In this document: one piece after another, positions 13,390 through 26,102 of the stretch
How the letters are laid out: every line of letters starts with the position of its first letter
Numbering within the stretch: position 1 is the first letter of the stretch
From: Apostichopus californicus
Taxonomy: Eukaryota; Echinodermata; Holothuroidea; Aspidochirotida; Stichopodidae
Assembly: GCA_020650975.1 (NCBI GenBank)
Contig: JAIPMN010045644.1
Span: 1 to 64,000, forward strand
DNA length: 64,000 nt
Direction of reading: 5' to 3'
Translations under genes and position numbers: made by a program
The notes under the pieces: generated by a model
What the model saw: only the letters and a program-made list of their open reading frames with translations
The model's database searches: none
What the model was told of the DNA's origin: nothing

Positions 13390-13423
13390 TGTGGCTTATG
13401 TTCACTTCTTCCACAACGGTTAC

Positions 13424-14400
13424 TCTGAAATGAGAAAGAGTACGCCTAGTCACCATTATTAATAAACCGACCATGATAGTGAACATTAAAATAACACTTT
13501 GTGTTATTACATGCGTTTCCATCACTATAATAACCCTCAAACGACTATGTTTACTTAACCTTGCCTTACACTGCACTGGTCAGTGGTAGGTGGAGGTCAC
13601 AACATCAGCATGGTCATAATTATGCCGGCCAGGTATCTACATTCTTTTCATTATAATTCTTGTAACTGTAGCAACTTTATATATTGTTTGAAATAGGCCT
13701 AAAACCTTAACGGAGTTCCAATTCATGTAGTGTAGGTAAACTATCAGATTGCTTAAAGATTTAGATTCGATAGAGGAGAAAGCTGATGAAAAGGTGACAG
13801 TTCTGTATGATAATTGCAGTCAATATTAGTTTAAAAAAATCACTAAAAGGTTACACAAATTTGGGTTCACTCACTATGTATGTATGTTTTTTGGACCTAT
13901 TTTTACTGGGCTGAGATGGGTAGTCAAACAATTTTTTTTTAAATTATGTTACTGCATTTCAAATTACTAACACTACAGTAACACTACCGGCAGTAGTGAA
14001 CAGTAACACTAACAGAGCTCTAACTTTGGTCTTTTTTAGCCTAACCTTCGGTACGTACGTAGTACCATTAGGCTACGATAGACCTACATTAACGCTAGGC
14101 CAAGTGGGCTACATGATGTAGGCCTAGGCTAACATTCGGTATTAGGTACACATTTCATTGGGAGGAATCACCCCTGTCAAATAAATGTGGAAATGAACAA
14201 CTTACTAATGATAATTAGCTATTGTATTAGCATTATAATTGTATATCATCTACACAGACAAAAGGAAATAACTTACACGTTCTGACGAGATGGCCGTGCC
14301 GCTGAGCGTGTGTGAATACAGCATGGCCTATACGTGAATTCACTACACGTACTCGTACTCAGATACGGGTATAACAACTCAAGACAGAGTGAAATTAAAC
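13424..14400 (-). promoter_or_regulatory. Probable untranslated leader exon and first intron of the PIN-like gene
   Basis: On the minus strand a TTTCAG acceptor lies just before 13,424, 35 bases upstream of the ATG at 13,389. An ACGT|GTAAGT donor ends a possible leader exon at 14,277. This gives a first intron of about 850 bp. The promoter would lie upstream of about 14,300. The intron contains TAGGCC-rich low-complexity sequence and nothing else recognisable. Confidence 0.4.
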
Positions 14401-15235
14401 TGCAGGAGAAAACTAATTTTTCAACATTTTATTAACTTTACCAATGGATGCGTACATAATTTGTAGATCATACTGATATCTGTTTACTTTAAACACAGAG
14501 TGTATAATAGATGACAAATTTTTTTCAAGTAAATAAAAAGTGAGCAATTTGAAACAAATTTCTAACCGAAATATGCTACGCATTTGTGTTTAAATGATGA
14601 TGAATGAGTGATTGCAAAGTAAGATGTGTATCCCAAATCATCTAGCATTAACTTTACTCATAATTTCGTTAAAAATACTCGATTGTATCTTATTTGACCC
14701 AGAGATTTTTCTCTGGCCAACCACACAACAAAATAATTTTTCACTTCATACAGCTGCTAATATTCTGATTTTGGTAATGCTGGCACTTTCAAGGCCGTCG
14801 CCTAGGGGGGACTGGGGGACTTGCCCCCCCCCCCCACCAGTTTGATTCTGGGACCATTTTAGGGCTTTTAGGAAAATTCCGGGGTCCCCCCTGGAACCCC
14901 ACCGGGGATTCGCCGCTGGACCCCCGGGCCACCGGTGCCCTAAGGCGGGCCCCTGGACCCACGCCTAATTGGGTTGGCCCCACCAACATTTCAAACGTTC
15001 CGGCGCCGTTGAATAGCCTTCAATAGTGGAGCCAGGAGGGCGAAATTGCCCATATGTTTAGTGTAGGACAGATCATTTGGAGGGGAAATATTAGTTAATC
15101 AGTCCAAAAGGAGCCCCGGGCACTGAGCCAATAACTAATTCCTACCATGGTATCCAGATTTATGGTTCGAATATATACCCATCTCATTACATACCAACTG
15201 TTTTTTTTCTTTTTCTTTCAGGAAGACCACAAGGT
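14401..15235. other. Non-coding; short GC-rich repeat fragment at 14,785-14,990
   Basis: The 200-bp GC-rich island (CCTAGGGGGGACTGGGGG, then C-runs and repeated GGACCC/GGGGTCCCC phrases) stands out from the AT-rich surroundings and reads like the end of a dispersed repeat. The flanks hold no frame I would call. Confidence 0.45.
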
Positions 15236-15768
15236 ACGTTTCCTCAGACAGCGAGGTAAGCGAAGTTGACTCTCCTGTGAAATCGAAGCAACGGTAGAAA
15301 TCGTCCTCACAGAAGGAGTCCCCTGTCCCATCGCAGGTTGTAACAATGCCACCTTGCAGTAGACTGCACTCATCGCCGGCACCACCTACACCAACCACCG
15401 ACATCCTCAGCTCAACACCTTCACTACAATCTCTTACATGCACACCAGTCAGGATCACCCCTCTCACACCAGTCACGACCACCCCTCGCACCACAGTCGG
15501 GGCCACAGCTACCCCAACTAGTGACCCATGAGAGGCCGACCACTAACAAGGCCTTATGGCAAAAAAAGTCCTCAGACTTCTCGAGGATATAAGAGAGACC
15601 CAAAGAGTTCATGTAGGCCTGTTGAAGAATTTGCTCAAGAAGGAAGGAAGAAAGAACCAGTGCCCAAGATTTTACCCTACCAGATGGTGCATCTCTCCCA
15701 CTGAAGACACCCGCGGAGTTGACTTCATTTGAAGAGAAGTTAGCTGACCCAGCATTCCAAACTGGGTT
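15236..15768 (+). pseudogene. DUF4806-like gene fragment (at least one exon)
   Basis: A pyrimidine-rich TTTCTTTCAG acceptor precedes 15,233. The frame then reads TTRYVSSDSEVSEVDSPVKS, a Ser/Thr/Pro-rich linker, and after frame changes LRLLEDIRETQRVHVGLL (15,569-15,622) and FTLPDGASLPLKTPAELTSF with EEKLADPAFQTGL (15,670-15,768). This order, a short coiled segment followed by LPL..T..EL..FE..L, is that of proteins with the DUF4806 domain. The exon ends at a good GGGTTG|GTAAGT donor. At least two frame changes and a stop after the KSKQR residues indicate a decayed copy. The function of the family is unknown to me. Confidence 0.5.
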
Positions 15769-16690
15769 GGTAAGTGCATTCATCTTTAATTGCATCATAG
15801 GCATTGCAGGTATAATTGTTAACAATAATGAAAATGATAAAGAACAGGTGAGAGAACTTAAGACTGCATTGGTTGGATGGTGCTCATGTAACCGTCATCA
15901 CAGACATGGCGAGAGCTATCGACAATGGAGACGTACAGGCCATCAATGGGCATCACCAGATGTGGCAGTTATTTGTCTGTACTGGAAGTTACGAGCTGTG
16001 CTTCAACCAGTAATTGGATGTTCCTGCAGGCACCAGGGCTAATCATATTTTCTAGAAGTGGGCTACCCCTAAAGTAACTGAGAAACTAACTAATAATAAC
16101 CCAATATACCGAATTGTTAAATTTGGAGCCTTGGAGAGGTGCATGCAAACTTGAATAATTTGCAGTCTGGCTGACAGGAGTGCCATGCGGTCGCTACCCT
16201 ATTTGCATCTCTGGAAGAAGAGATTGCAGCGGCGGTACAATGGCGAGGTCCTGGGTCACATGTTCGTCCACTGGAATTATACCAAATTGACATTAACTAT
16301 GCTTGCTCTCTAGGAATTGTTTGTTTTCCCTTTGCTTTCCATTGCAGGACAACTGCAGTTTGTGTCTAGACTCTAAATTTATACTACAAACATATATTAT
16401 CGAACATTGTATTCTTCATCCCTACTTTTACTAGAATTAGGAGTTGTGTGTCTGTTTTTTGCCTGAACTGAGCATCTTTGAATATTCTTTTTTTCTCAGT
16501 ATTCATGGCATAACATGATTTCTCAGCAGCTCAATAGTGCCACCCAGGTCACTGCAATAAACATGTGACCCTGCTACCCCTTGAATATGGATATCCCTGT
16601 GTATAATTACAAGTTATTTACAGGTTCACAATTAGTACCTGAGTAGAGAGAAGCCGTGTATATAGAATGCCTAGCCCTAGAGTACAACAG
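15769..16690. other. Intron-like and unassigned sequence
   Basis: A stretch at 15,900-16,020 can be read as ITDMARAIDNGDVQAINGHH and could be a further exon. Another possible acceptor (ATTTGCAG) lies near 16,165. Neither could be assigned to a domain. Confidence 0.25.
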
Positions 16691-16694
16691 AAAA

Positions 16695-16757
16695 GCTTTG
16701 CGATCTGTGAGGATTGAAACTGACAGCCTTTTGCTCAGTAGTCCAACTGAACTATCC
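16695..16757 (-). repeat. tRNA-like SINE head
   Basis: The minus strand reads GGATAGTTCAGTTGGACTA (box A-like), then CAGTTTCAATCCTCACAG (box B-like), about 30 bases apart, which is the layout of a tRNA-derived SINE. No full cloverleaf is evident. Confidence 0.5.
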
Positions 16758-16972
16758 ACATTCATGACTTGCACATCTTGTCTATAATAATCCCTGACTT
16801 CGAAATTTGTTCAGGGAACTGCGAGGCTTCGAGAGCAGACATTTTGGCATCGTGTGTACAAACTCGCAATCTTTTTGATTATCTTTCAAAAAATCCTATG
16901 TTAAATTAAGATGACAATTACTTTGTCATACATTTGTTGTCTTTTCTTTCTTCCATGGAAACTTCCTCGCAG

Positions 16973-17079
16973 ATTTGGGAGGCACATCATGGACGCACAG
17001 CTGGCATTGCAAACAAACTTCATTGGGTGCAATAAAAAGGTGGCATTTCGAGAAACAAAGCTGTTCCAAGTCGTACATA
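16973..17079 (+). other. Possible isolated coding exon of unknown gene
   Basis: A CTTCCTCGCAG acceptor is followed by an open stretch (FGRHIMDAQLALQTNFIGC then NKKVAFRETKLFQVVH) that ends at a CATA|GTAAGTTT donor. Composition looks protein-like, and bounded open exons of this kind are uncommon by chance. It lies about 1.2 kb downstream of the DUF4806-like exon on the same strand and could belong to the same gene. No domain recognised. Confidence 0.3.
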
Positions 17080-17399
17080 GTAAGTTTAAAAAAAATACCA
17101 TCAAATAATTGTGGCACAGGATGGCACAAACAATTGGCAGTATTATTCATATGTATGCAGAAGTAATGCACAGTTTGCCAGACTGATTCAGCATGATATG
17201 CTGATGTTTTGTGCAATTCAATCACTTGGCCTAATTTGCTTTTCAAAGTAGGATGCATTGCAGAGGCATACAGAATATTGCTTCAAGTCTTCATTCTGTG
17301 AAAATGTCAAATTCCATGAAATCAAAGTCCGATTACTGGTTTCAATATTTTGTAATGTGCTTTATTGTTTTAATTGCTTAATTGTTTTTTTATTGTTTA

Positions 17400-17750
17400 G
17401 TATTAGGTCGTCCGTAGGAGTAGACCTTATGGCTGCATCCTTCGTGTGTCTGCCTGTTTGTGTGTGTATGTGTGTCAAACTTTTGGTACACACGTTTTGC
17501 GTCGTTCATGTCTCATTCATCCAAACACCAAATGCAACCAAACTTGAATCATAGGTGCAGTATGGGTATTTTGATATGTTAATGAGGTCAAAGGTCACAT
17601 AACAAGGGCAAAGGTCATTTGTTTTGTTCATATCTCATTCACACAAACACTGATTGCAACCAAACTTGGATCACATGTGCAACACATATGCCTTCACATA
17701 CTGTTGAGGTCACAGGTAACATAACAAGGTCAAGTAGCCTGAAATGTGTC
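17400..17750 (+). repeat. Tandem dimer with AGGTCA half-sites
   Basis: Two units of about 115 bp share GTTCATGTCTCATTCA or GTTCATATCTCATTCA, AAACAC, GCAACCAAACTTG.ATCA and GAGGTCA..GTCACATAACAAGG or close variants. The first carries AGGTCA-A-AGGTCA (17,585-17,597). Confidence 0.6.
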
Positions 17751-19066
17751 TCATTTTAAAAGGGTAGGTCCAATTGCAAGCAAACATAGGTAGCCTACAA
17801 TATGGGTCAAAGCTTTCTCAATTTTTTTTCTCCAAGTGATATGAAGTTTCTTTAGGATGTTTACTAATCTACACGGACAACCTATTCTGCACCCTTGGTG
17901 CTATTTTTACAAACTAAGATGACAAAATATGTTTTCATAAAAAATACTTGAAACAAAATAGTTGGTCTCTGGTCAGCGCAAGGGTTGATTTTTATCGTGC
18001 GCGTCAATGCTTTTTTTATTTTCCGCGAAATCAACAACAGCGCCCTCTTTTTCCGAATGGTCTCGAATTTTTGCACGTTAATACCAAAAACGTGCATCCC
18101 CGCGTCAATTTCTGAACTTTGGTCTGATCAGCCATGAATTAACAATTTAGGGGTAATTATCGCTGAGTGTCTGGTTAATTAAGTACCATTTATAATTTAC
18201 CAGTATATAAAGAACACTGATCCCAATTATTTAAGTAACAAGTATAATTTAAATGCCATATATAGAAAAACAGTTAACCTCCCATCATGAACTTTCCATT
18301 GGTTCTCATAATTGGAAATGAAACCACATTTAAAGTAAGAATGACATGTAATCCATTCGAATTCAACTTGCTGGCAACATACCCTAATATGTCAGAAACC
18401 TAAAGAACAAAAACCAGAACTATAGCTCGCTTGGTTCATTTTTAATTGAAATTTTAATAAACAAATTATTGCCAGGTTCGTGACCTCACAAGGGGTCCTG
18501 TTCAACTGGCCAGGATACCATATGCATACTTTTTATGCACGTTTTAAAGCTTTTTACCAAAAAATCCTATCTGCGGGGAAAAATGGAAATTTAATACATA
18601 TTAATGTCTTACTTAGATCTTTCTTACATTTTATAAAATGTCTGTTTCGAAACCTGCTGTGAGAGCTAGTTAAAAGAGGCATATTTTCTTTGTTTCTTTT
18701 GCCAATATCAAGACCCCTTGTGACCTCATAAAGACTATTACGTAATATGCAAAATATCTTTACCCAGTCAGATTCTGCCGAGTGTAAGATCATGGCTGTT
18801 CTTCCTTCGGGCTGGTATGTGTGGGTACCAAATGTTCTTTTTCTATTTTTATGGCGAACGCAATAGGGGTATTATTTTCAGCCAAAAATTGAAATGTATT
18901 GTTTAGAATTGAAGAGTTTTGGCAGACGCGATTTCCAATTACCCCATGCCTGTGTTAAGCAGCTTTATTCTTCATAGAATGACAATGCTCTTCAAAATAT
19001 ATACCATCTGAAACAATTTCAACATTGTAAATATGTATTTTTCATGTTGAAACCGACTTTTGTACA
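17751..19066. other. No gene seen in about 1.3 kb
   Basis: AT-rich, with short frames only and no recognisable repeat boundaries. Confidence 0.4.
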
Positions 19067-19070
19067 TTAA

Positions 19071-19608
19071 AGGGGGCATTTATTCAAACTGTAATTCACC
19101 TAACTGATAGAGCATTGAAAATCATATCGGTAGCACTATTTCAAACTTCATTGCATGTTCAGTTACCGAGATATGACTGTTAGCAGTTTGTTATTCAATA
19201 GGAGTAGAATGGCCACACCATATTTTTCATGTCAATACCTGGCTCTTACTAAAAGTGTTATATTTCACTTGGAAATATATGCGCATGTTTCCACACGTTT
19301 CTTACATAAGAAATAAACAATATTGTCTAAACATCATCTAAATCCCAAGTGCTAATATAACATGTTAACATTTTAGAACGGATATGGTTATAACCTCCAT
19401 GTTTATATGACTATGAATAACAATATAAAACATAGGAATTGCCACAAACCCAAATATTAGTGTTGCCGTTCTATTTTATTTCTTAAGGAATTTCCAAATG
19501 CTCATAACTCTGTAGCCGGACATGCAATAGAGAAGGAATGAAAAGCTACTGGCATGTTTTTCAAAGCTTTATAACATACATAAATCACATTTTTAGTACA
19601 CTTGCCCT
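19071..19608. mobile_element. TTAA-flanked MITE with long imperfect inverted repeats
   Basis: A TTAA at 19,067-19,070 is followed by AGGGGGCA, and the other end is TGCCCT before TTAA (19,609-19,612). The two halves are imperfect inverted copies over more than 100 bases: GCATGTTCAGTTACCGAGAT on the left matches the complement of a right-side stretch reading GCATGTCCGGCTACAGAGTT. TTAA target duplications are typical of piggyBac-type and some other transposases. With no coding sequence, this is a non-autonomous element of uncertain superfamily. Confidence 0.55.
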
Positions 19609-19612
19609 TTAA

Positions 19613-20505
19613 TGTGAATTTTTATGCTTAGTACTAAACCATTCCATTCTTTTTCACTGTGTCGTATCTACAAGAAATGAATATACACCTTAGTTCTTGC
19701 ACATCAATGTTCTTTATTCTAGAGTACATCCATTCATTTATATTTTTCTGTGTTCGAGATTTACTGTAGTAATATTTTTAATTACCTATGCACTTGATCT
19801 TGTCATAAAACATTGAAGATGTTTATTCTCACCTTGCCAGAAAAAAATAAAAGTTCACTCTTCTGTCACGATTTTAAATGAGTTAATGTTTTTAGGATTC
19901 CATTTGATCCAGAGGAAGATCTAGCATACATACTGTTGGCCCTGAGCAACATTCGCATTGCATTTGCAATGCAAAAGTATGTGCAATATATAGCATCTTG
20001 ACCTTATCGTTAACATTTGCACGGTTTGCCTGAACATTGTATTCTTTCTCCAAATGCTAAAATGTTCCCTCCAATTAGGAAGCATATATTTTCAGTTCTG
20101 AGAGTTTCATATTTTTCTTTCAAATAAAATGTAATTGCTTTATGAATTATTGTTTAGTTTTCATCGTTGTGTTCTTGAGAAATCTATTTCAATGAATGTA
20201 GACATGAATACTTTTGTTTTTATTTGGATTTGTTTGTGAGGCAATTATTCCCTGCTGTACCACGACAGAACATGAACGGCGGTTCAAGTGTTATTGACCA
20301 CCATTCAACAACCTGCTATAATATGTGGGACACAAGTGCAACCAAGCTATATCCAGCTCTTCTCTCGTCCTTTGGATGATAGGGGCGACTACACTTTCAC
20401 GCTGAGACAAACGTACAACTTTAACAAACACTTCCTGCATGCTTTGCCTTTAGCCAATTTCCTGAATGCTGAGAGGTGGTGAACCTGTAGATAACTGAAC
20501 TATTT
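19613..20505. other. No gene seen in about 0.9 kb
   Basis: AT-rich sequence with no open frame of note and no repeat I could align within the window. Confidence 0.4.
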
Positions 20506-20775
20506 TAATGGCCACAGTGAACCAGCTGGGCCTAAAATTTGGACCACACTGTTGGGCCCAGTGTGGGATTCACTTGGGTCAAGCTCAGTCAACTGGGCCC
20601 GAAATGGGTCCCATTTGGGCCACATGCAGTTAGCCTGATTGGGCACAGTATTGGTTCTGTGTGGGCTAAAACGATTGGGGCCCAGAATGGGTCCCATGTG
20701 GGCCCCAGACAGCTGGCCCGGTTGGTCCCGTTTGGGATTGGTTTGGGCCCCAATCAGTCTGGCCCAACTCCCTCA
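20506..20775. repeat. GGGCCC-rich minisatellite
   Basis: Irregular repetition of TGGGCC, GTGTGGG, ATGGGTCCCA and CAGTCTGGCCC-like phrases over about 270 bp, much more GC-rich than its surroundings. Both strands stay open in one frame by composition only, so the apparent ORFs there are not genes. Confidence 0.65.
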
Positions 20776-21059
20776 TGTTTTGTCGTTCTCAAAATGCCAC
20801 GCTTCACCGAACAACATACAAAACAACCAGCCCCATAGGTTACCACGAAAGATAGAAAAATGCCATGCAATTGCCTACATCTTCGTCTGGGCCTTCCAAG
20901 GGGCAAGAAAGGGTGACGTTCCGATGGGGCGTTGCATTCTGCAGTTACTCCAAATCAAAACCGACGACTTTTGAAATAAATATTTCAATTATAGTAAATA
21001 GGAGGTAAGGTGAGAAAATAGTACAGTGAAATTGAATGGAATTGCGGCAAACTCTCTCA

Positions 21060-23222
21060 AAATCAAGACCTTTACTAATCCACCACGATATACGGTTATT
21101 TGTGTCCCATTTGATATAAGTAAAACTGTTAATACTCTTCCAAGACCATTAACTGATTCTACGCTTATACGCGTAAAATGACATCAAGTTGTTGATCCCC
21201 TTAAAGTTCTCAAATCCTTACAGTACCTAAAGAAACACAACACTTTCTTTGACAACGACACTGTTCTGAGTCATATTCCTGGTGATGATATCACAATGCA
21301 AAAGGAACAGACACAATCAATGAAATATGGAAACAGAATACAGCTACAATATTCATGCAAAAAGAGGAAACTGTAGCAGATGACATAATTTCGAGAAAAC
21401 ACTGTGACCTCTTTTCAAGCAATCCTGTTACAGCAGCTACAAAGTTCGAACATAGGGTACAGAGCTTCATCCAAAATGTAATATTAGATGATGAACATCC
21501 TATTGGTGAAGTAATTGATTATTTCTATCGTGTACAATTTCAGCAGCGCGGCCGGGCTCATCTCCATTGTTAATTTTGGATAAAAGACGTACCTAAATAC
21601 CAACAACATACAGAGAACTTGCTTGTAATAAATTTCATCAACAAATATGTAACATATTCAATGCCTTTTGCAGAAACAGATGCACAACTACATGAAGTTG
21701 TCAATAGTGTTCAAACATAGCAAAAACCATAGCAAGTCATGTAAAAAGTCCAAAAAGATGAGTAAGTTTAATTTCGCACGACCACCGTCTCAGAGAACAT
21801 TTATTACTATAAAAAAAATACAAACCAATATCAGCTGCAATCCAGTTCCTCATAGTGCACAGCCTTTGACAGAGGGTGATGACACAATGAAAAAGACAAC
21901 AGAATGGGCTAAGGCACGTAGGAAAAAGTGTTGGCATGTATTACAAGATACTACTATTTCAACCATGAAAGACTTTATCCATCTTTCAGACATTTCACAG
22001 GCAGATTTACAGCAAGCCCCTTCTCTCTGTTGACTTCAAAGGAAACAATATTCTTGCGAAGACAGCCAAATCAATGCTGGGCTAACAACTACAACCCAGA
22101 TCTGCTGAGGTGTTGGAATGCAAATATGGATATACAGTTTGTATTAAATCCATACAGCTGTATTATGTACATTGTATCCTACATTAGTAAAGCTGAAAGA
22201 GAGATGGGGACATTGCTAAAGATGGCTGAAGAAGATGTACGTAATGGTCACATAGATGCTATAACAAAACTACGTCGCTTGGGAACAGTTATTTCAACCA
22301 TAGGAAGATTTGTATTATGGAAGCTGTGTACAGAGTAACAGGTATGAGACTGACAGTTTCCTCACGTAAAGTAGTTTATGTACCAACAGATGCACATCGG
22401 ATTACCTTGCCTTTGTCAATATTGCAAATGAAAGTGAGGATACATGGGTAACAAATATAATTGAAAAATACCCCAGCAGACCAAAGTCGCTCCACTATCA
22501 GAAGATGTGTTTAGCAACATTTGCTTCCGAATGCATTTTCAGCAGCTCCAGAAAGAAAAAACATGCAGTGCTCTAGACAACGATTTAGGTTTCGTTCTTG
22601 AACGAACAAAATAGTGTGCAGTTGTACGTTACAACAGAACTAGAATGGAAAACAATCCAGAAAAGTATTACCAGGGATTATTAAGGTTATATCTACCTCA
22701 TACCAAAATGAGTTGCGAAATTATGCATCTCTAACCTACGAAGAATATTTTCAGATGGGAACTGTTCACTATACCATCGAATCAAATCAGTGAAAGATAT
22801 AGTCGGATCAAATATGAAAAACATGGTGAAGACTTAGATGAGGCATGGGAAATTGCTTCTGAAGCAACACCACAGGGTAATGATGTATGGTGTGATACCG
22901 AGTTACTGGGTACAAATGAGTATACTGATCATGACAAAGTCAACGAACCACATAACATAGGTGAGGTAATACCTGAATTATGAAGTTTTTCAACTCAGGT
23001 TGACAATTCTTTGACAACACATCATATAAACTTTACTCACTCTATTGAAGAAATTTTGAACAGAACGTCGACACACGATACCAATCTCTGAATACCAACC
23101 AAAGGAAACTATTACGATACATCACTAGCTGGTGTTACCAAAAAGTCAACGATCACAACACAACATCATTGCATATATTTTTCACTGCTGGTGCATGCAC
23201 AGGTCAATCTCTACCAGAGTTG
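21060..23222 (+). pseudogene. Helitron Rep relic, truncated at start of helicase
   Basis: Rolling-circle transposase relic of a family different from the one at 53-62 kb. In order: VPFDISKTVNTLPRPLTD and LKVLKSLQYLKKHNTFFDND (about 21,100-21,270); VQFQQRGRAHLHC (21,532-21,570), the Rep HUH region with His-Leu-His; KDVPKYQQ and INKYVTYSMP; FNFARPPSQRTFITI (about 21,768-21,810); [20 protein letters not shown] and [14 protein letters not shown] (22,108-22,210); [17 protein letters not shown]; and finally NTNQRKLLRYITSW with HIFFTAGACTGQS (about 23,095-23,200). The last phrase is where a Pif1 helicase Walker A normally reads GGAGTGKS, so that site is altered here. Sequence similarity stops directly after it and a simple repeat begins. 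Multiple stops and frame changes show it is long dead. Confidence 0.75.
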
Positions 23223-23400
23223 TTGACAAGTCACTTTTCGTGAAGTCAAGTCAAGAGTAATTTATCGTCAAGTCAAATCACAAGTCATTTTCCCCGGTAA
23301 AGTCAAGTCACAAGTCAAATAGCGTAAAGTCAAGTCAGAAGTAATTTCTTCCCAAGTCAAGTGACAAGTCATGTTTGCTCATGTCAAAAAGTGTTCATTC
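23222..23400 (+). repeat. Degenerate CAAGT-type simple repeat
   Basis: Repeated AAGTCAAGTCA and CAAGTCATTT phrases at roughly 20-25-base spacing. It abuts the truncated Helitron relic and may mark the breakpoint that removed the helicase. Confidence 0.6.
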
Positions 23401-23594
23401 ATCGATAAGAACTGGAGGCGCTTGGTTTTCAACCTTCGTATTGAGGATGACACTTGATGATAGTGCTGAATACTTTAGTAATACCACATGTGATAAATGG
23501 AAGGCTTTACAATGGTACTAGTAGTACGCCGAAAATTCCCTCTGCTCCAAACTGGCTATTGACATGTTGACTTCACTTAGTCAGATTGTTACAT

Positions 23595-26102
23595 TTGAGA
23601 AATATTAAATTTTATAGCATTTTGTCCCTCAATCTAGAACGATGTGGCCTCATGATTATGCTACCATGACTGAAAACTCGTTCCACCGGAGAACTGGAAG
23701 CCGGAACACATAGCACCCTCATGGCAACAGGAAAAAGCTTGTTAAATATTGTCCTGTTTGCACTCCAAAATGCCAGGCTTGCATTACTGCCAGAGGAGTC
23801 AAAGTCCTCACATAGCTCCAGATAGCGGCTAAACTGGTTTGCGACTGATGACTTAACAGTGTCGTTTTAGTGGCGGTTCCTTTTATAGCTGGAAAATAGG
23901 CGTGGCGTTTTCTCCAAAGGCTGATCACCATCAGCCTGAGGCCCAGCATAACTAGTGCTGGCAATGGCCTGCTCATGTATTGTACTCTGACTTTCTGTAT
24001 CTGCTTCTGATAAAATAAGGTCTGAAAAGAAAAATAACACAGGAGACTATGGAATGGAACAAATGTTAAGAAATTGAACTAAATGATATGATTGCATTAA
24101 TATACAGTTCATACACATACAGTCATTACTATGGAATTGATCATTAAATCAATTACAAAAGAATATGTACACAATGTGTCACATTATGAGGAACATATGA
24201 CGGTGTGACCAAATATGAACTCGAATTTAATCTGTTCAGGAAGTCTAACCTAAAATGAGCCCATACTTCTACCAAATCATTAAGGACCACCAACTCATAA
24301 TGATAAATAATCATCAAACACACAATGTTTGAAATTAATCTGACCAAGTCTGTTCCACATATCATGTTTGCAACAAACATTGGCACACTCTTTCTAGTTC
24401 CTGAGCTAGGAATATGAAAAGCCTAAGTGTAGTGATCGGAGTATAGTAAATTAAATTAAATCGTTCTCTCGTTCACTCAAACCACTGCACCATGCTACCT
24501 TCCCTTGTATGAACCACACATAACTTGTATGACACAAACATAAGTGGGTCCAAGGCTGCCAAGATCAGCACCAAATTTCAAATTTACATCTCGCAGGTAA
24601 CCAATAAGCACCCGAATGTAGAGAAGCGGTAGAGTGCCTATCCCAAAACACACCATAAAAGCTGAACTGGTTGTTGGACTCTGGGAGTATTAAAACGTGC
24701 AATTTTTCAATTTGCAGTTCGAGCTCTACCGACTAAGCTATCTGTCCTGAACAAGAATAATAACATGTCTTTGAGCAGCTTGCTGTCACAATAACGTTAC
24801 CTTTTACGTGTTTTGCACTTGCTCTTTAGCAGCATCAGACACCAGGACATCATGCTCTATCCACATCATAGTAAATACAGCATCTAATCTAGCAGCCAGT
24901 AGGTACAAAGGGTCACCAAATGGGAGGTCACTTGCATCATGAAGAGAATCCTCCATCTTGACGGCGACAAAGATTCCAGGAAACCTTTTCTTGAATGATT
25001 CCTGAAGCTTTCTGATCAAACCATTGAGGTATCGACCTTGCTTGTTTGCTGACATGGTATACAGATGACGGTTTAAAGATAAAACACATGGCACAACACA
25101 GCTGATGGTGACCACTTTTTCACCTGGGGTCAAATTTCTAGCATCTAGAAATGGGTCAAGGATTTCCACCAACTCCTTCAGTTGGTTCCATTCTCTAGGT
25201 ATTAGCAAACACTCTTTGTGTCCTTGTTGCTCGATAACATCACGGAGTGATTGATGCTCCAGTCCAATCACAGCACGAACTTGCCCCAAGGCAGAGTTTA
25301 AGCGAGTGCAAATAACAGCCGGTATAGACCTATTTGTGCCAAATCGCCCCTGAAATGCTTCCTTCAAAGTGCAACTTGTGTGAAGCAACGTACTGAGTCG
25401 GGATATTTTAGACATAGCGAACGATATTGCTTTGGTGTTTGGTGCTTGGTGCTAGGTATTTGTAAAACATTGCAGGCGTTGTCTTCTGCAATTTCGCAAG
25501 AGAGCATTATCAACCTCACGTTGTTCGTCTCCTACCATTGACTCCCATATAGTGACATCGTCTAACTGAGCCTGATCATCATCAGTTGCCTCTTCGTCGT
25601 CATCGACTAGATTTGCAGGAAAGCATACCGTAAATGCTCGTTTCATATTAACAGCATTATGACATCAACTATAATGTAGCTCTTTATTATTACATAGTTA
25701 TCACAAACAGCTTCGAAGGGCTTCGCTGATCCTTTCTCCAGTATGTGATCCCTTAAATCTACTGCAAGCTAGGAAATGAGAATGCGGTCCAACACCATCA
25801 GAGCGAATAGTTTGCTGTTCAGATACAATTGTTGCAATCTTGGATGTGATGGTAGACCTCACAGGTGTATACCTGTTATCCAATAAGGCAAGGAAATGTC
25901 GAAAAGTAGCATTTTCCGCAAGTGATATGGGCAAACTAGAATTAACGATAAGGTCAAGAATGATCGCTTGTTTAATATCTCGCTGGCGTGGATGAGTAGC
26001 CCTATAGACATGGACATTGCCTTGCACGAAAGATGTGATTGTTCGTTGATCGGAGGCACCAGCTGCAGTCCTTGGCTTGTATGTGGCATATTCTTTGTAT
26101 CT
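23595..26102 (-). pseudogene. hAT (ZBED-like) transposase relic with introns
   Basis: A hAT-superfamily transposase read from 26,102 downwards. A TTTTTTACAG acceptor opens an exon with EYATYKPRTAAG, RQRDIKQAIILDLIV, SLPISLAENATFRHFLALL and DNRYTPV (26,102 to about 25,700). The next block (25,646-24,804) has a Glu/Asp-rich stretch, NCRRQRLQCF, ISRLSTLLHTSC, EWNQLKELVEILDPFLDA and TISCVVPCVLSLNRHL. A last exon after a TTTTCTTTTCAG acceptor (from about 24,023) ends in the hAT C-terminal dimerisation region: VPASSSPVERVFSHGS, IIMRPHRSRLRD, FLKCN (about 23,590-23,760). The N-terminal BED zinc finger was not found. Frame changes and stops are present in each exon (for example TGA or TAA at exon ends). 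The intron between 24,804 and 24,024 holds a tRNA-like fragment near 24,715-24,750. Confidence 0.75.

Noticed and set aside
20539-20974. Overlapping open frames of about 100 codons
   Set aside because: Produced by the GGGCCC minisatellite, which is open on both strands.
24715-24750. tRNA-like box A on the minus strand (TAGCTTAGTCGGTAGAGC)
   Set aside because: No box B or cloverleaf follows at the right distance. At most a fragment of a tRNA-derived repeat inside the hAT intron.
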